Counted from the stretch's first letter, positions 7,649 to 17,335 are shown. The stretch: DNA of 64,000 nt from an uncultured Clostridium sp. (GCA_900552555.1 URZW01000006.1:21365-85364); one strand, 5' to 3'. Program-made: numbers and translations. Notes: generated by a model not told the origin, from the sequence alone.

Positions 7649-9094
7649 ATGAGGAAAACAAAAGAAAACGGAATAACATTAGTAACACTAGTAATAACAA
7701 TAATAGTTTTACTAATGTTAACATCAATAGGAACAACAGCAGGAATATCAACAATAAATATGGCTAAATTTAATCAATTTAAAAATGAATTGCAAATGCT
7801 ACAGACAAAAGTAAATGGATTAAATCAAGAAAACAAAACAGATATAGGAACTGAATTAACAACCACTCAACAAAATATCCTTGATATAGAAGAAGTTTCT
7901 AACATTATTTATAAAGACAGAACTGATGAGAAAAAAACGGATGTAAAAAATAGTTTCAGATATTTAACATCAAAAGATATAAAAGAAGAATTGGGGCTAG
8001 AAGGAATAAAAAGTGACTATTTGATAAGTATTAAATATAGATATGTGGTTAGTTGCCAAGGCGTTAAATATAAAGACCAAACTTATTATATGATAGAACA
8101 AAGCGAAAATGGGTTTTATAATGTAGAGTATAAAGACAAAAATAGTAAAACAGAAACTTTTGATGTAAATGCAGAAATTGATGAAGACAAGTGGAAAATA
8201 ACTGTTTCAAATATTCAATATGATGGATATGTAAGTAATTGGCAAGTTAAATATAAAATGGTAGATGATGAATATTGGAAAACTTCAGATAATCTTGAAT
8301 TTTATGTGGAACAATCAGGTTCTTATATTATAAATGTTATTCATGGTGATGAAATAGATTTGGGCAAACAAACTTTGGATATATCTCCTAAATATGCTGA
8401 AACAAATTTAATTTTAAACTATGATGCAATAAATAATATAAGTGATGCTGAACATAGTTCAGATACTCTTATATGGAAAGATTTAAGTAAAAATAAAAAT
8501 GATGCTCAAATAACTGGAGCAACATGGGAAAATAATTATTTGTCTTTTGATGGTGTTGATGATTTTGCTGTTACTACTTCTAATATTGATTATAATAGCA
8601 GTTGTGCAGTAACATTGCAATTGGTGCTTGTTGGAGGAATTGAAAATAGTGTTACACAAATGATATTGGAATCATCAGAAAATTGGAGTTTAAATCCTAT
8701 GGGGTATGGTATTACTTTTAATGAATATGGAACTAAAGATTTAGATACTACGGTACATCATAGCGGTGGTTATAATATAAAAGCAACAGAAGACAATATA
8801 GTTGATGAAGATAATATTAATGTTTTTACATTTGTTATTAATAATTATAATCAGTACGATTCTTTTATAAAAGTTTATAAAAATGGTGAAGTTTTGGAAA
8901 TTAAAAAAGTTAATAATTTTGAGTATAATTTGTCAAATACGAAATTTGAAAATTATAAAATGTATATTGCTTCAAGGGCAGGAAATAGTTATTTTTCAAA
9001 GATGAAATTAGGAGCATTAAGAGTGTATAATAGAGAATTGAATAAAAATGAAATAAAAGATAGCTATGAATTAGATAGTAAAAGATTTAAATAA
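7649..9094 (+). CDS. pilin-leader protein with LamG-like C-terminal domain
   Basis: 481 residues. The N-terminus (MRKTKENGITLVTLVITIIV) is a prepilin-type leader: a short basic stretch, Gly8 as cleavage site and a hydrophobic helix. Glu at +5 of canonical pilins is replaced by Thr. A helical stalk follows (to about 80), then beta-rich regions. From about residue 252 (TNLILNYDAINNISDAEHSS) to the end (MYIASRAGNSYFSKMKLGAL) it resembles a concanavalin A/LamG lectin-like fold. Likely a surface protein that presents a carbohydrate-binding domain. No pilus machinery lies nearby; an isolated gene with its own promoter and terminator. Confidence 0.65.
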   Translation: MRKTKENGITLVTLVITIIVLLMLTSIGTTAGISTINMAKFNQFKNELQMLQTKVNGLNQENKTDIGTELTTTQQNILDIEEVSNIIYKDRTDEKKTDVKNSFRYLTSKDIKEELGLEGIKSDYLISIKYRYVVSCQGVKYKDQTYYMIEQSENGFYNVEYKDKNSKTETFDVNAEIDEDKWKITVSNIQYDGYVSNWQVKYKMVDDEYWKTSDNLEFYVEQSGSYIINVIHGDEIDLGKQTLDISPKYAETNLILNYDAINNISDAEHSSDTLIWKDLSKNKNDAQITGATWENNYLSFDGVDDFAVTTSNIDYNSSCAVTLQLVLVGGIENSVTQMILESSENWSLNPMGYGITFNEYGTKDLDTTVHHSGGYNIKATEDNIVDEDNINVFTFVINNYNQYDSFIKVYKNGEVLEIKKVNNFEYNLSNTKFENYKMYIASRAGNSYFSKMKLGALRVYNRELNKNEIKDSYELDSKRFK

Positions 9095-9119
9095 AAGTTC
9101 TCAAATGGGGACTTTTTTG
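9092..9119 (+). terminator. Rho-independent terminator
   Basis: Stem AAAAGTTCTC/GGGGACTTTT, fully paired if G-U pairs are allowed, with a 4-nt loop followed by TTG. It closes the pilin-leader gene. Confidence 0.65.
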
Positions 9120-9120
9120 T

Positions 9121-9263
9121 ATTATAGGAAAGTTCTCCGAGCTTCCTATAATATAAATATTTTGCACAGAAATTTGCATAAAGCAAATTTCGTGCACGAA
9201 CAAAGACGCGGACTTAAAAATTGTCTTAATAATTGCTAATATTATTAATGTCCGCTTTTGTTT
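9121..9263 (+). repeat. modular three-hairpin element, copy 1 (upstream of priA)
   Basis: Hairpin A: ATTATAGGAA/TTCCTATAAT. Linker ATATAAATATTTTGCAC. Hairpin B: TGCACAGAAATTTGC/GCAAATTTCGTGCA with one bulge. Hairpin C starts with the shared CACGAACAAA and has arms GCGGAC/GTCCGC plus AACAAAG/CTTTTGTT. The same order A-B-C recurs at 30976-31105 and 45030-45199 with compensatory stem changes. It ends 28 bp before the priA start. Confidence 0.75.
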
Positions 9264-9290
9264 AATTACAATAAAAAGGAGCGAAATTAA

Positions 9291-11528
9291 TTGGTAGCAG
9301 AAGTTATAATAAATAGCAAAGCAAAACAACTAAATAGAACATTTGACTACAATATACCAAAAGAACTAGAAAACTTGATATTAATAGGAAGTAAGGTACT
9401 AGTTCCATTTGGAAGATTTAAAACACTAGAAGAAGCACATGTAGTAAAAATAAAAGAAAAATCAGAATATGAAATAAAAGATATAGCAAAAGTGGAGAAT
9501 GGTTTAACTGATAAACAAATAGAACTTGCAAATTGGATGTCTAATAGGTATTTTTGTAATGTATCAGATTGCATCAGGCTAATGCAAACACCGGGAACAA
9601 ATGCAAAAGATGTGAACAAAAGAATTCAAGATAAAAAGATAAATGTTGTGTATTTAAAAAAAGATTATGAAGAAATAAATTTTGAGATAGAAACTAAAAA
9701 AATAAAATCAGAAAAACAAATAAGAATTTTAAATTTTGTAAAAGACAATGAAGGATGTACAATACCAGATATAGAGGCGTTTACAGACTGTTCAAGAGCA
9801 ATAGTAAATACTTTAATAAAAAATGAATATCTAGAATTGGTTGAACAAAAAGTTGAGAGAAATCCATTGGAAAACAAAAACATAGAAAATACAAATAATT
9901 TGAAATTAACAGAAGAACAACAAAATGCTTTTAACAAAATTTCAGCAAGTATTGATAGCAAAAAATATGAAGAATTTTTGCTTTATGGAGTTACAGGTTC
10001 AGGAAAAACGGAAGTATATTTACAATTAATAGATAAGGCTCAAAAAGAAGGAAAATCAGCAATAGTTTTGGTACCAGAAATTTCGTTAACTCCACAAATG
10101 TTGGATAGATTTATATCAAGATTTGGGAAAGAAACAATAGCGGTTTTACATAGTAAATTATCAATAGGAGAAAGACATGATGAATGGGAAAGAATAAAAG
10201 AAAATAAAGCAAAAATTGTTATAGGTGCAAGGTCTGCAATATTTGCACCAGTCAAAGATTTGGGAATAATCATAATAGACGAAGAACATGATAGTTCATA
10301 TAAATCAGAGGCAAGTCCAAAATATGATGCAAAAGAAGTTGCCAAAAAAATTGCGAAACAAGAAAATGTACCATTGGTTTTAGGAAGTGCAACGCCTGAT
10401 TTAAGAACATTTTATAATGCAAAGGAAACTGAAAAAATTACTTTGTTAGAATTAACAAAAAGAGCAAATAATTCTAATTTGCCAAAAGTGGAAATTGTAG
10501 ATTTAAAACAGGAACTAGCAAATGGAAACAGGACAATGTTAAGTTTTGATTTATATCAAGCAATAGAGCAAAATCTAAAAGATAAATTACAAACAATTTT
10601 GTTTTTGAATAGAAGAGGATATTCGACATTTATAATGTGTAGAAATTGTGGGTACACTGTTAAATGTAAAAATTGTAACATAAGTATGACATATCATAGT
10701 TATGAAAATAAATTGAAGTGTCATTATTGTGGATATGAAGAAAAAGTTGTTACAAAATGTCCAGAGTGCGGAAGTGATAAAATAAGGTATTTTGGAACAG
10801 GAACACAAAAATTAGAGCAAGAAATATTAAAACAATTTCCACAAGCTAAGACAATAAGAATGGATGTTGACACAGTAACAAAGAAAAATTCACATGAGCA
10901 AATTTTAAATAAATTCAAAAATGATGGTATTGATATATTAATTGGAACACAGATGGTTGTAAAAGGACATCATTTTCCAAAAGTAACATTGGTAGGTGTT
11001 ATAGCTGCAGATAGTTCATTAAATATTGATGATTACAGAGCAACAGAAAGAACATTTCAAATTTTAACACAGGTTGCTGGAAGAGCCGGAAGAGAGAATT
11101 TACCAGGAAAAGTTATAATACAAACATATAACCCAGAAAATTTTAGTATTCAAGATGCACAAAAACAAAATTATCAAGAATTTTACGAAACTGAAATCGC
11201 TTTAAGAAAACAGTTGAAATATCCGCCATTTTGCGATATAATAATAATTGGATTTAATAGTTTGAATGAAGCGGAGATAAAAAAGGTTTCAAATAAAGCA
11301 TATGAATATCTAATTAAAAATTTAAATAATGAAGAATTTAAAATTTTTAAACCAATGCCATCACCAATAGATAAAATTCAAAATAGATTTAGATGGAGAA
11401 TTATTATAAAAGGTAATATGAATGAACAGGCAAATGGAGTTTTAAACGATTTGTTAAGAGAAATATATGGTGAAAATTATAAAAATACTAAAGTTTCAGT
11501 TGATGTAAATCCAAATAGTATGGTGTAG
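9291..11528 (+). CDS. priA: primosomal protein N' (replication restart helicase PriA)
   Basis: The superfamily 2 DNA helicase that reloads the replisome at stalled forks. TTG start preceded by AAAGGAGCG. Walker A GVTGSGKTEVYL at about residue 233, DEEH box at about 330, and the eight-Cys zinc region (CRNCGYTVKCKNC, CHYC, CPEC) at about 449-492 that separates PriA from other helicases. 745 residues is normal length. It starts the classical priA-def-fmt cluster; def follows after 15 bp. Confidence 0.97.
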   Translation: MVAEVIINSKAKQLNRTFDYNIPKELENLILIGSKVLVPFGRFKTLEEAHVVKIKEKSEYEIKDIAKVENGLTDKQIELANWMSNRYFCNVSDCIRLMQTPGTNAKDVNKRIQDKKINVVYLKKDYEEINFEIETKKIKSEKQIRILNFVKDNEGCTIPDIEAFTDCSRAIVNTLIKNEYLELVEQKVERNPLENKNIENTNNLKLTEEQQNAFNKISASIDSKKYEEFLLYGVTGSGKTEVYLQLIDKAQKEGKSAIVLVPEISLTPQMLDRFISRFGKETIAVLHSKLSIGERHDEWERIKENKAKIVIGARSAIFAPVKDLGIIIIDEEHDSSYKSEASPKYDAKEVAKKIAKQENVPLVLGSATPDLRTFYNAKETEKITLLELTKRANNSNLPKVEIVDLKQELANGNRTMLSFDLYQAIEQNLKDKLQTILFLNRRGYSTFIMCRNCGYTVKCKNCNISMTYHSYENKLKCHYCGYEEKVVTKCPECGSDKIRYFGTGTQKLEQEILKQFPQAKTIRMDVDTVTKKNSHEQILNKFKNDGIDILIGTQMVVKGHHFPKVTLVGVIAADSSLNIDDYRATERTFQILTQVAGRAGRENLPGKVIIQTYNPENFSIQDAQKQNYQEFYETEIALRKQLKYPPFCDIIIIGFNSLNEAEIKKVSNKAYEYLIKNLNNEEFKIFKPMPSPIDKIQNRFRWRIIIKGNMNEQANGVLNDLLREIYGENYKNTKVSVDVNPNSMV

Positions 11529-11543
11529 AATGGGGGAATAAAA

Positions 11544-12020
11544 GTGGCAATAAGAAATCTAAGATATGAAGGAGACGAAATTTTAAGTAAAAAATCAAGA
11601 GAAATTGAAACAATAGACGAAAAACTACAAACATTAATAGATGATATGATAGACACAATGCACAAGTACAATGGTGTGGGATTAGCTGCTGTACAAGTTG
11701 GAATTTTAAAAAGGGTTTTTGTTGTGGATTTATATGATGACAAAGGACCAATTGTTTTTATAAATCCAGTTATTTTAAAAACAAAAGGTGAAAGAGAAGT
11801 TGAAGAGGGATGTTTAAGTTTTCCAAATCAATTTGCAAAAGTTGTAAGACCAGAAGAGGTTACAGCAGAATATACTGATAGAAATGGTAAAAGAGTTAAA
11901 GTTAAGGCAAAAGATTTGTTGGCCCAGGCTATATGCCATGAATATGACCATTTAGAGGGAGAAGTTTTTGTTGATAAAATTGTTCCTGGTACTATGGAGT
12001 ATGTGGAACCTGAAAAATAA
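11544..12020 (+). CDS. def: peptide deformylase
   Basis: Removes the formyl group from nascent N-terminal methionine using a metal ion. All three motifs are present: GVGLAAVQVG (about 46), EGCLSFP (about 89, metal-binding Cys) and HEYDH (132-136, two metal His and the catalytic Glu). GTG start behind a GGGGG-type ribosome binding site. 158 residues, normal length. It is coupled to priA and separated from fmt by a 134-bp repeat element that looks inserted into the operon. Confidence 0.97.
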   Translation: MAIRNLRYEGDEILSKKSREIETIDEKLQTLIDDMIDTMHKYNGVGLAAVQVGILKRVFVVDLYDDKGPIVFINPVILKTKGEREVEEGCLSFPNQFAKVVRPEEVTAEYTDRNGKRVKVKAKDLLAQAICHEYDHLEGEVFVDKIVPGTMEYVEPEK

Positions 12021-12023
12021 AAA

Positions 12024-12157
12024 TGTCCATTTGGGGACGGTTCTTTTTAGGACATTTTGGTAAAAAAAGGAAATTGACGTAAATCATGATATAACAAGAA
12101 TGTGAGTAATATTAATTTTGAATAAATGTCCCAAAAAGAACCGTCCCCAAATGGACA
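12024..12157. mobile_element. 134-bp inverted-pair element (REP/MITE), copy 1
   Basis: Two 31-bp arms (12024-12054 and 12127-12157) match as inverted repeats at 30 of 31 positions around a 72-bp spacer. Each arm is itself TGTCC...GGACA with a GGGACGG core. A second element with the same arms and the same 72-bp spacing lies at 49737-49870. It sits between def and fmt; the right arm ends directly at the fmt ribosome binding site. Confidence 0.8.
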
Positions 12158-12173
12158 AAAGGAGAGTGAAAAA

Positions 12174-13133
12174 ATGCTTAATATTTTATTTATGGGAACA
12201 CCTGATTTTGCAAGAGATAGTTTAGAAGCGGTGTATAATGCAGGTTATAATATATTGGGAGTTGTAACAAATCCAGACAGACCAAAAGGAAGAGGAATGA
12301 AATTAGTTGCATCACCTGTAAAAGAATTTGCTATTGAAAAAAATTTAAAAATATTTCAACCAGAAAAAGTAAAGAAAAATGAAAAATTTATTAATCAAAT
12401 AAAAGATTTGAATCCAGATGTTATATGTGTTGTAGCATATGGAAAAATATTGCCAAAAGAAATATTAGATATACCAAGATTAGGTTGTATAAATGTACAT
12501 GGTTCTTTACTTCCAAAATACAGAGGGGCTGCACCAATTCAATGGGCTGTTTTAAATGGTGATAAAACAACTGGTGTAACAACAATGTATATGGATGTTG
12601 GGATGGATACTGGTGATATGATTTTAAAACAAGAAGTTGATATTGGTGAAAATGAGACAACAGGTGAATTGTGGGATAGGCTTTCTAAAATTGGTGGAGA
12701 ATTGTTAGTGGAAACATTAAAACAAATTGAAAATAGAACTGCACCTAGAGTAAAACAAAGTGATGATTTTTCAGTTGCACCAATGCTTAATAAAGAGATG
12801 GCTAAAATTGATTGGGAGAATAAAACGGCTCAAGAGATTAAAAATCTTGTTAGAGGTTTAAATCCTATTATGGGTGCTTATACTTTTTTGAATGGTTCTA
12901 AAATTAAGTTTTGGAAAGTGGATGTTGCAAATAGTATTGATTTTGATGTTGATAAGATAAAAAGTTTGAAAAATGGGTCAGTTATTGTTTCAGACCAGAA
13001 ACAAGGATTGTTTATTAAAACAAAACAAGGAATTTTAAGTGTTTTAGAAATTCAAGGTGAAAATGCTAAAAGAATGAGTATAAATGATTTCTTGAGAGGT
13101 AATAAAATAGAGAAATTTCAGGTTTTTGAATAA
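12174..13133 (+). CDS. fmt: methionyl-tRNA formyltransferase
   Basis: Transfers a formyl group from 10-formyl-THF to initiator Met-tRNA; pairs with def and depends on the C1 pool to which fhs contributes. I place the start at 12174 (MLNILFMGTPDFARD) after AAAAGGAGAG; the frame is open from 12126, but that part is only the translated repeat arm. The catalytic motif NVHGSLLPKYRGAAPIQWA is at about 106-124 and the formyl-THF region VTNPDRPKGRG near 36-46. 319 residues, normal. A strong terminator follows. Confidence 0.95.
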   Translation: MLNILFMGTPDFARDSLEAVYNAGYNILGVVTNPDRPKGRGMKLVASPVKEFAIEKNLKIFQPEKVKKNEKFINQIKDLNPDVICVVAYGKILPKEILDIPRLGCINVHGSLLPKYRGAAPIQWAVLNGDKTTGVTTMYMDVGMDTGDMILKQEVDIGENETTGELWDRLSKIGGELLVETLKQIENRTAPRVKQSDDFSVAPMLNKEMAKIDWENKTAQEIKNLVRGLNPIMGAYTFLNGSKIKFWKVDVANSIDFDVDKIKSLKNGSVIVSDQKQGLFIKTKQGILSVLEIQGENAKRMSINDFLRGNKIEKFQVFE

Positions 13134-13163
13134 AAAACATTAAAAATGGTTGTAAAAAATACC

Positions 13164-13207
13164 AAAAATTGATATACTTATAAAGTAATTAAGTATATCA
13201 ATTTTTA
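13164..13207 (+). terminator. terminator after fmt
   Basis: A 16-bp perfect stem (AAAAATTGATATACTT and its complement) with an 11-nt loop and T-rich 3' side; A-rich 5' side, so possibly bidirectional. Confidence 0.75.
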
Positions 13208-13208
13208 T

Positions 13209-13270
13209 ATTATAAAAAGTTTAAAAAGACTTTATATAATATAAATACATTGCACATTCTTAAAAATTTC
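13209..13270 (+). repeat. modular element, partial copy (hairpin A and truncated B)
   Basis: Hairpin A (ATTATAAAAAGT with ACTTTATATAAT) is followed by ATAAATACATTGCACA, as in the copy at 9121, then a shortened B region. Hairpin C is absent. It lies directly upstream of the asp23-family gene. Confidence 0.5.
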
Positions 13271-13287
13271 AAAAAGGAGGAATTTTA

Positions 13288-13836
13288 ATGGAAGAAGAAA
13301 ACTCTAAAAAAGAAGTTATTGAAAATGAAAGCAAGGAAGAAAGAAAAGAAAAAACAGAAGTACAGGAAAAAAATGAAGATGCCGAAAAAAAAGTTAATGA
13401 AAATAACAAAGTAAGTGAAAAAAAACAAAGTGAAAGTACAGATGCAGTAGAATATACAGAAAATGGAATAGAAATATCAAATGATGTAATAGCTGTAATC
13501 GCTGGAATTGCAGTATCAGAAGTACAAGGAGTTGCATCAATGGCAGGAGGATTTGCAGGGGGAATATCTGAAGTTTTTAGCGGAAAGAAAAATATGGCAA
13601 AAGGAATTAAAGTAGATAAGACAGAAAACAAAGCAAAAATAGATGTAAATATAATTGTAGAATATGGTTCTAGAATACCGGATGTGGCGTTTGAAATTCA
13701 AAACAGAGTTAAGAAGGCTGTGGAAGGAATGACGGGATTTAAGGTGGAAGAAGTAAATGTACATGTACAAGGTGTTGATACAAATATTTCTAAAAATGAA
13801 AACACAGAAAATGTACAAGAAAATAAAGAAAATTAA
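13288..13836 (+). CDS. Asp23/Gls24 family envelope stress protein
   Basis: 182 residues. Residues 1-50 are a Glu/Lys-rich low-complexity tail. From about 57 the Asp23 domain is clear: NGIEISNDVIAVIAGIAVSE, VQGVASMAGGFAGGI, then VDVNI-type strand and VEEVNVHVQGV. Family members attach to the membrane through AmaP, which is encoded next but one kb downstream, followed by DUF2273. AAAGGAGG precedes the start. Known role: cell-envelope homeostasis. The long charged N-terminal tail is unusual. Confidence 0.85.
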   Translation: MEEENSKKEVIENESKEERKEKTEVQEKNEDAEKKVNENNKVSEKKQSESTDAVEYTENGIEISNDVIAVIAGIAVSEVQGVASMAGGFAGGISEVFSGKKNMAKGIKVDKTENKAKIDVNIIVEYGSRIPDVAFEIQNRVKKAVEGMTGFKVEEVNVHVQGVDTNISKNENTENVQENKEN

Positions 13837-14024
13837 AATATCTTGGACAAGTAAAAAAATAAAGAACAAAAGATGTTTAAAATCAAAACATAAGAAATAA
13901 AGAACGAAAAATGTTTAAAGTCAAAACATAAAAAATAAAGGACAAAAGACGTTAAAAATCAAAATACAAAATAATTAAGATAAAAGCCTAAAATGCTGGG
14001 CTTATGAAAGGAATGGAATAAAAA

Positions 14025-14585
14025 ATGAAATTTATAGAAAAAGTTACACTAATAATATATTCAAATATAATATTAATATTATCAATAATAGCATGTGCTA
14101 TAATATTTAGATGGCTAGATATATCAGTAATTCAAACATTAACTAAAAATTTGTTATTGTATGGAACATCATCAAAGGTGATATTAGGAATAAGTATAGT
14201 ATTTATACTATTATCAATAAGATGTATTTTCTTTGATCCAACATCAAAACAAGAATTAAAAGATAAACAAGGAATTCTTTTAGCAAATGATAATGGTAAA
14301 TTGATGATTTCAAAAGAAACAATAGAAGATTTAGTAGAAGCGGTTACAAAACAATATAAAATGGCTAAAGAAGTTAATTCAAGAGTTGAATTGGATAAAG
14401 AAAATAATGTCAATATTTTTGTTAATTTAGTAGTTGGTTCAGATACAGTAATTAAAGATTTATCAGCTGATTTACAAGAAAAAATTAAAAATAAAGTTAA
14501 AGAAACAACAGACTTAGAAGTAAAAGAAGTAAATATAACAGTAAAAAAAGCTGTTCAAGAAAAACAACCTAAAACAGCAATGTAA
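14025..14585 (+). CDS. amaP: alkaline shock response membrane anchor protein AmaP
   Basis: 186 residues with two membrane helices (about 8-30 and 48-68) followed by a cytosolic Asp23-like domain (about 95-180, ending LEVKEVNITVKKAV). This is the architecture of AmaP, which tethers Asp23 proteins to the membrane. It is flanked by the Asp23-type gene and a DUF2273 gene, the standard three-gene set in Firmicutes. The 188-bp gap before it holds AT-rich quasi-repeats (AAAATAAAGRACAAAAGA) but no clear promoter. Confidence 0.85.
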   Translation: MKFIEKVTLIIYSNIILILSIIACAIIFRWLDISVIQTLTKNLLLYGTSSKVILGISIVFILLSIRCIFFDPTSKQELKDKQGILLANDNGKLMISKETIEDLVEAVTKQYKMAKEVNSRVELDKENNVNIFVNLVVGSDTVIKDLSADLQEKIKNKVKETTDLEVKEVNITVKKAVQEKQPKTAM

Positions 14586-14642
14586 AAGTGGACTTGGCAA
14601 ACTGAAAAAATAGATGTATCTTGGAAAGGAATGAAATAAGAT

Positions 14643-14846
14643 ATGGAAGATTTTAAAAAATTTATAAATCAATATAAAGGAGCAATAATAGGAATAATTA
14701 TTGCAATAGTGTTGCTAGCAACAAAATTATATGATGTAATAATAGGAATTTTATTAATATTATCAGGTGCGTTTGTTGGAAATTATGTACAACAAAATAA
14801 AGATGAAGTTAAAGCAAAATTAAAAAAATTTATAGATAAAATGTAA
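14643..14846 (+). CDS. DUF2273 small membrane protein
   Basis: 67 residues with two membrane helices (about 12-30 and 33-50) and a lysine-rich C-terminus (KAKLKKFIDKM). Size, topology and position after amaP are typical of DUF2273 proteins, which accompany Asp23/AmaP. Exact function is unknown; probably part of the same membrane-associated complex. Confidence 0.8.
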   Translation: MEDFKKFINQYKGAIIGIIIAIVLLATKLYDVIIGILLILSGAFVGNYVQQNKDEVKAKLKKFIDKM

Positions 14847-14900
14847 AAAAAGGACAATGTCAGCTGGATTTTGTACCATGGAAAGGGAATAAGATTTAAA

Positions 14901-15305
14901 ATGAATAGATCAGATATGAGAGAAAATGCTTTCAAATTAATATATAGTTTAGAAATACAAAAAACTGAAAATATACAAGAACAAATAGATTTATATTTTG
15001 AAAGCAACAATTTAAAAGATGAAGAAGCAAAAAAATATATAACAGATGCGGTAAATGGTATCGAGAAAAACAAGCAAGAAATTTTAAGTGATATTGAGAA
15101 AAACTTAAAAGAAGAATGGAAGCTAAATAGAATTTCAAAAATGGATTTATCAATATTAAAATTGGCAATATATGAAATAAAATTTAGTGATGTACCATAT
15201 AAGGTTTCAATAAATGAAGCTGTAGAGCTTGCAAAAAAATATGGTGAAGATAAATCTAAAAACTTTGTTAATGGAGTTTTAGCAAGTATAGTAAAGGAAA
15301 TGTAA
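14901..15305 (+). CDS. nusB: transcription antitermination protein NusB
   Basis: Start taken at MNRSDMRENAFKLIYS (14901); a longer frame from 14871 is less likely. The NusB fold signatures are present: the RxxAFKLIY N-terminal helix and VPYKVSINEAVELAKKYG with the following FVNGVLASI near the C-terminus. NusB binds boxA in rRNA transcripts with NusE. 134 residues, normal. Three bases separate it from xseA, so they are co-transcribed. Confidence 0.93.
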   Translation: MNRSDMRENAFKLIYSLEIQKTENIQEQIDLYFESNNLKDEEAKKYITDAVNGIEKNKQEILSDIEKNLKEEWKLNRISKMDLSILKLAIYEIKFSDVPYKVSINEAVELAKKYGEDKSKNFVNGVLASIVKEM

Positions 15306-15308
15306 TTT

Positions 15309-16502
15309 ATGAGATATGAAGATATGGCAATAAGTGTAACTGAATTAAACAGCTATATTAAAAACAAAATTGCAGATGATGAATATTTAAATAATGTCTT
15401 GATAAAAGGTGAAATATCAAATTTTAAAAATCATTACACAGGGCATATGTATTTTACTTTAAAAGATGAAAATTCATTGATAAAATGCGTAATGTTTAAA
15501 ACATATGCACAGAAACTTGAATTTATGCCTAAAGATGGTATGAAGGTTTTTGTATTAGGTGGAGTTTCTGTATTTGAAAGAGATGGAGTTTATCAAATTT
15601 ATGTAAAAGCTATGCAAGAAGATGGTGTGGGGATTCTATATAAAAAATATGAAGAGCTCAAGAAAAGACTTGAAGAAGAAGGCTATTTTGATGAAGAACA
15701 TAAAAAGCCTATACCACAAATGCCTAAAATAATAGGAGTTTTAACTTCTCAAACGGGTTCAGTTATTAGAGATATAATAAATGTAAGTACTAGAAGAAAT
15801 CCTAATGTTAATATTAGATTATTTCCAGTACCTGTTCAGGGAGAAGGAGCTGCTGAAAAAATTGCTGATGGAATTAAATTTATGAATGAAAATAATTTGG
15901 CAGACGTTTTAATCTTGGCAAGAGGTGGAGGTTCTTTAGAAGATTTATGGCCATTTAACGAAGAAATAGTTGCACATGCAATTTATAATTCTGAAATACC
16001 AATAATTTCAGCAGTTGGACATGAAACTGATTTTTCAATTTCTGATTTTATTGCTGATTTAAGAGCACCAACACCATCAGCTGCTGCAGAATTAGCTGTT
16101 CCTGACATATATGAAGTTAAGCAGAAAATAAATACATATCAAAATAGGCTAAGATTAACTTTGGTAAAAAAAGTTGAGATAATGAGATTGAGATATGAAA
16201 AATGTATGTCAAGTAGAGTTTTTAAAGAGCCTTTAAGAAATATAAATGATAATTATTTAAAGGTTGATACATATATAAAAAGGTTAGAAAATTATATAAA
16301 AGCAAAACAAAAAGAGGAAAAAACAAAATATATTGAATTGGTATCAAAATTGGATACATTAAGTCCATTAAAAACGTTGACTAGAGGGTATTCAATAGTT
16401 GAACAAAATAATAAAATAATAAAAAGTGCAAATGATGTAAAAACAGGAGATAAAATTGATATAAGATTTACGGATGGAACTAAAAAAGCAGAAATTTTAT
16501 AA
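15309..16502 (+). CDS. xseA: exodeoxyribonuclease VII large subunit
   Basis: Catalytic subunit of the single-strand exonuclease VII. N-terminal OB fold (ISVTELNSYIKNKIADD, LIKGEISNFKNHYTGHMYFT), then the catalytic domain with RGGGSLEDLWPFNEEIVAHA (about 206-225) and GHETDFSISDFIADLRAPTP (about 239). The C-terminal coiled coil and the end SIVEQNNKIIKSANDVKTGD are typical. 397 residues, normal. The small subunit gene xseB follows after one intervening gene. Confidence 0.96.
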   Translation: MRYEDMAISVTELNSYIKNKIADDEYLNNVLIKGEISNFKNHYTGHMYFTLKDENSLIKCVMFKTYAQKLEFMPKDGMKVFVLGGVSVFERDGVYQIYVKAMQEDGVGILYKKYEELKKRLEEEGYFDEEHKKPIPQMPKIIGVLTSQTGSVIRDIINVSTRRNPNVNIRLFPVPVQGEGAAEKIADGIKFMNENNLADVLILARGGGSLEDLWPFNEEIVAHAIYNSEIPIISAVGHETDFSISDFIADLRAPTPSAAAELAVPDIYEVKQKINTYQNRLRLTLVKKVEIMRLRYEKCMSSRVFKEPLRNINDNYLKVDTYIKRLENYIKAKQKEEKTKYIELVSKLDTLSPLKTLTRGYSIVEQNNKIIKSANDVKTGDKIDIRFTDGTKKAEIL

Positions 16503-16573
16503 TTAAATAGAAATTCGTGATTTACAAATAAAATTGACTAAATTTGCATTTTGAAAAGAAAGGAAAATAAAAA

Positions 16574-17086
16574 ATGTCAAATGGAGCAAAAATAACAATA
16601 GTAGTAGCAATTGTTTTGGCACTTGGTGTTACTATTTATGGAGTTACAAATAGTAAAAAAGATAATAAAAAAGTGGTAAATGATACATCATCTGATATGA
16701 TGCAATTTTTTAATGAGTATGAAAATACGTCATCAGGTGGTTCTGATAATAATGAAGTATTGAATAATGTAAATAATGAGAGTATTGAAAATGTTGTGAC
16801 ACAAAGTAAAAATAATGTAGTTTCAAGTTCTAATTCTAATACTGATAAGGTGATTGGAAAAGAGGAACAGGAAAGTAGCAATGAAAATACTGGTTTAAAT
16901 GATGAACAAACTGCAATTGATTTGGCAAAGAAAGAGTGGGGTATTTCTGTTGATTCTTATGATTATAGTGCTGAATTGCAAGATGATGGTACTTATATAG
17001 TTAGAGTTATTGGAAAAAATGATAGAAATGAAGTAACTAGATATAAGGTAAATATAAAGACTGGTGCAGTTACAGAAGTACAATAA
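16574..17086 (+). CDS. membrane-anchored PepSY-like protein
   Basis: 170 residues: one N-terminal membrane helix (about 6-25), a Ser/Asn-rich linker (about 30-110), and a C-terminal domain (DEQTAIDLAKKEWGISVDSY...YIVRVIGKNDRNEVTRYKVNIKTGAVTE) that looks like a PepSY/YpeB-type fold. Probably outward facing. It sits between xseA and xseB, an unusual interruption. Role unknown; PepSY-like domains often modulate peptidases. Confidence 0.55.
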   Translation: MSNGAKITIVVAIVLALGVTIYGVTNSKKDNKKVVNDTSSDMMQFFNEYENTSSGGSDNNEVLNNVNNESIENVVTQSKNNVVSSSNSNTDKVIGKEEQESSNENTGLNDEQTAIDLAKKEWGISVDSYDYSAELQDDGTYIVRVIGKNDRNEVTRYKVNIKTGAVTEVQ

Positions 17087-17110
17087 ATTTGTATATGGAG
17101 GATGATTTTA

Positions 17111-17335
17111 ATGGCAAAATCAAATTTTGAAAAAAATATGGAAAATTTAGAAAATATAGTAACAGAGCTAGAAAATGGTGATTTAAATTTAGATGAATCT
17201 ATAGCTAAATTTGAAGAAGGAATAAAAATATCAAAAGAATGTAATAAAATATTAGAAGATGCAGAAAAGAAAATTACAATTTTGCTTCAAAAAGATGGAG
17301 AAGTAAAAGAAGAAAATTTTATATCTGAAGAGTAA
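17111..17335 (+). CDS. xseB: exodeoxyribonuclease VII small subunit
   Basis: 74 residues. The ATG at 17111 (MAKSNFEKNMENLENIV) is 9 nt after GGAGG and is preferred to the upstream in-frame ATG at 17102. The signature LENGDLNLDESIAKFEEGIKI is diagnostic. It forms helical bundles around XseA. Same direction as xseA with one gene between. Confidence 0.93.
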   Translation: MAKSNFEKNMENLENIVTELENGDLNLDESIAKFEEGIKISKECNKILEDAEKKITILLQKDGEVKEENFISEE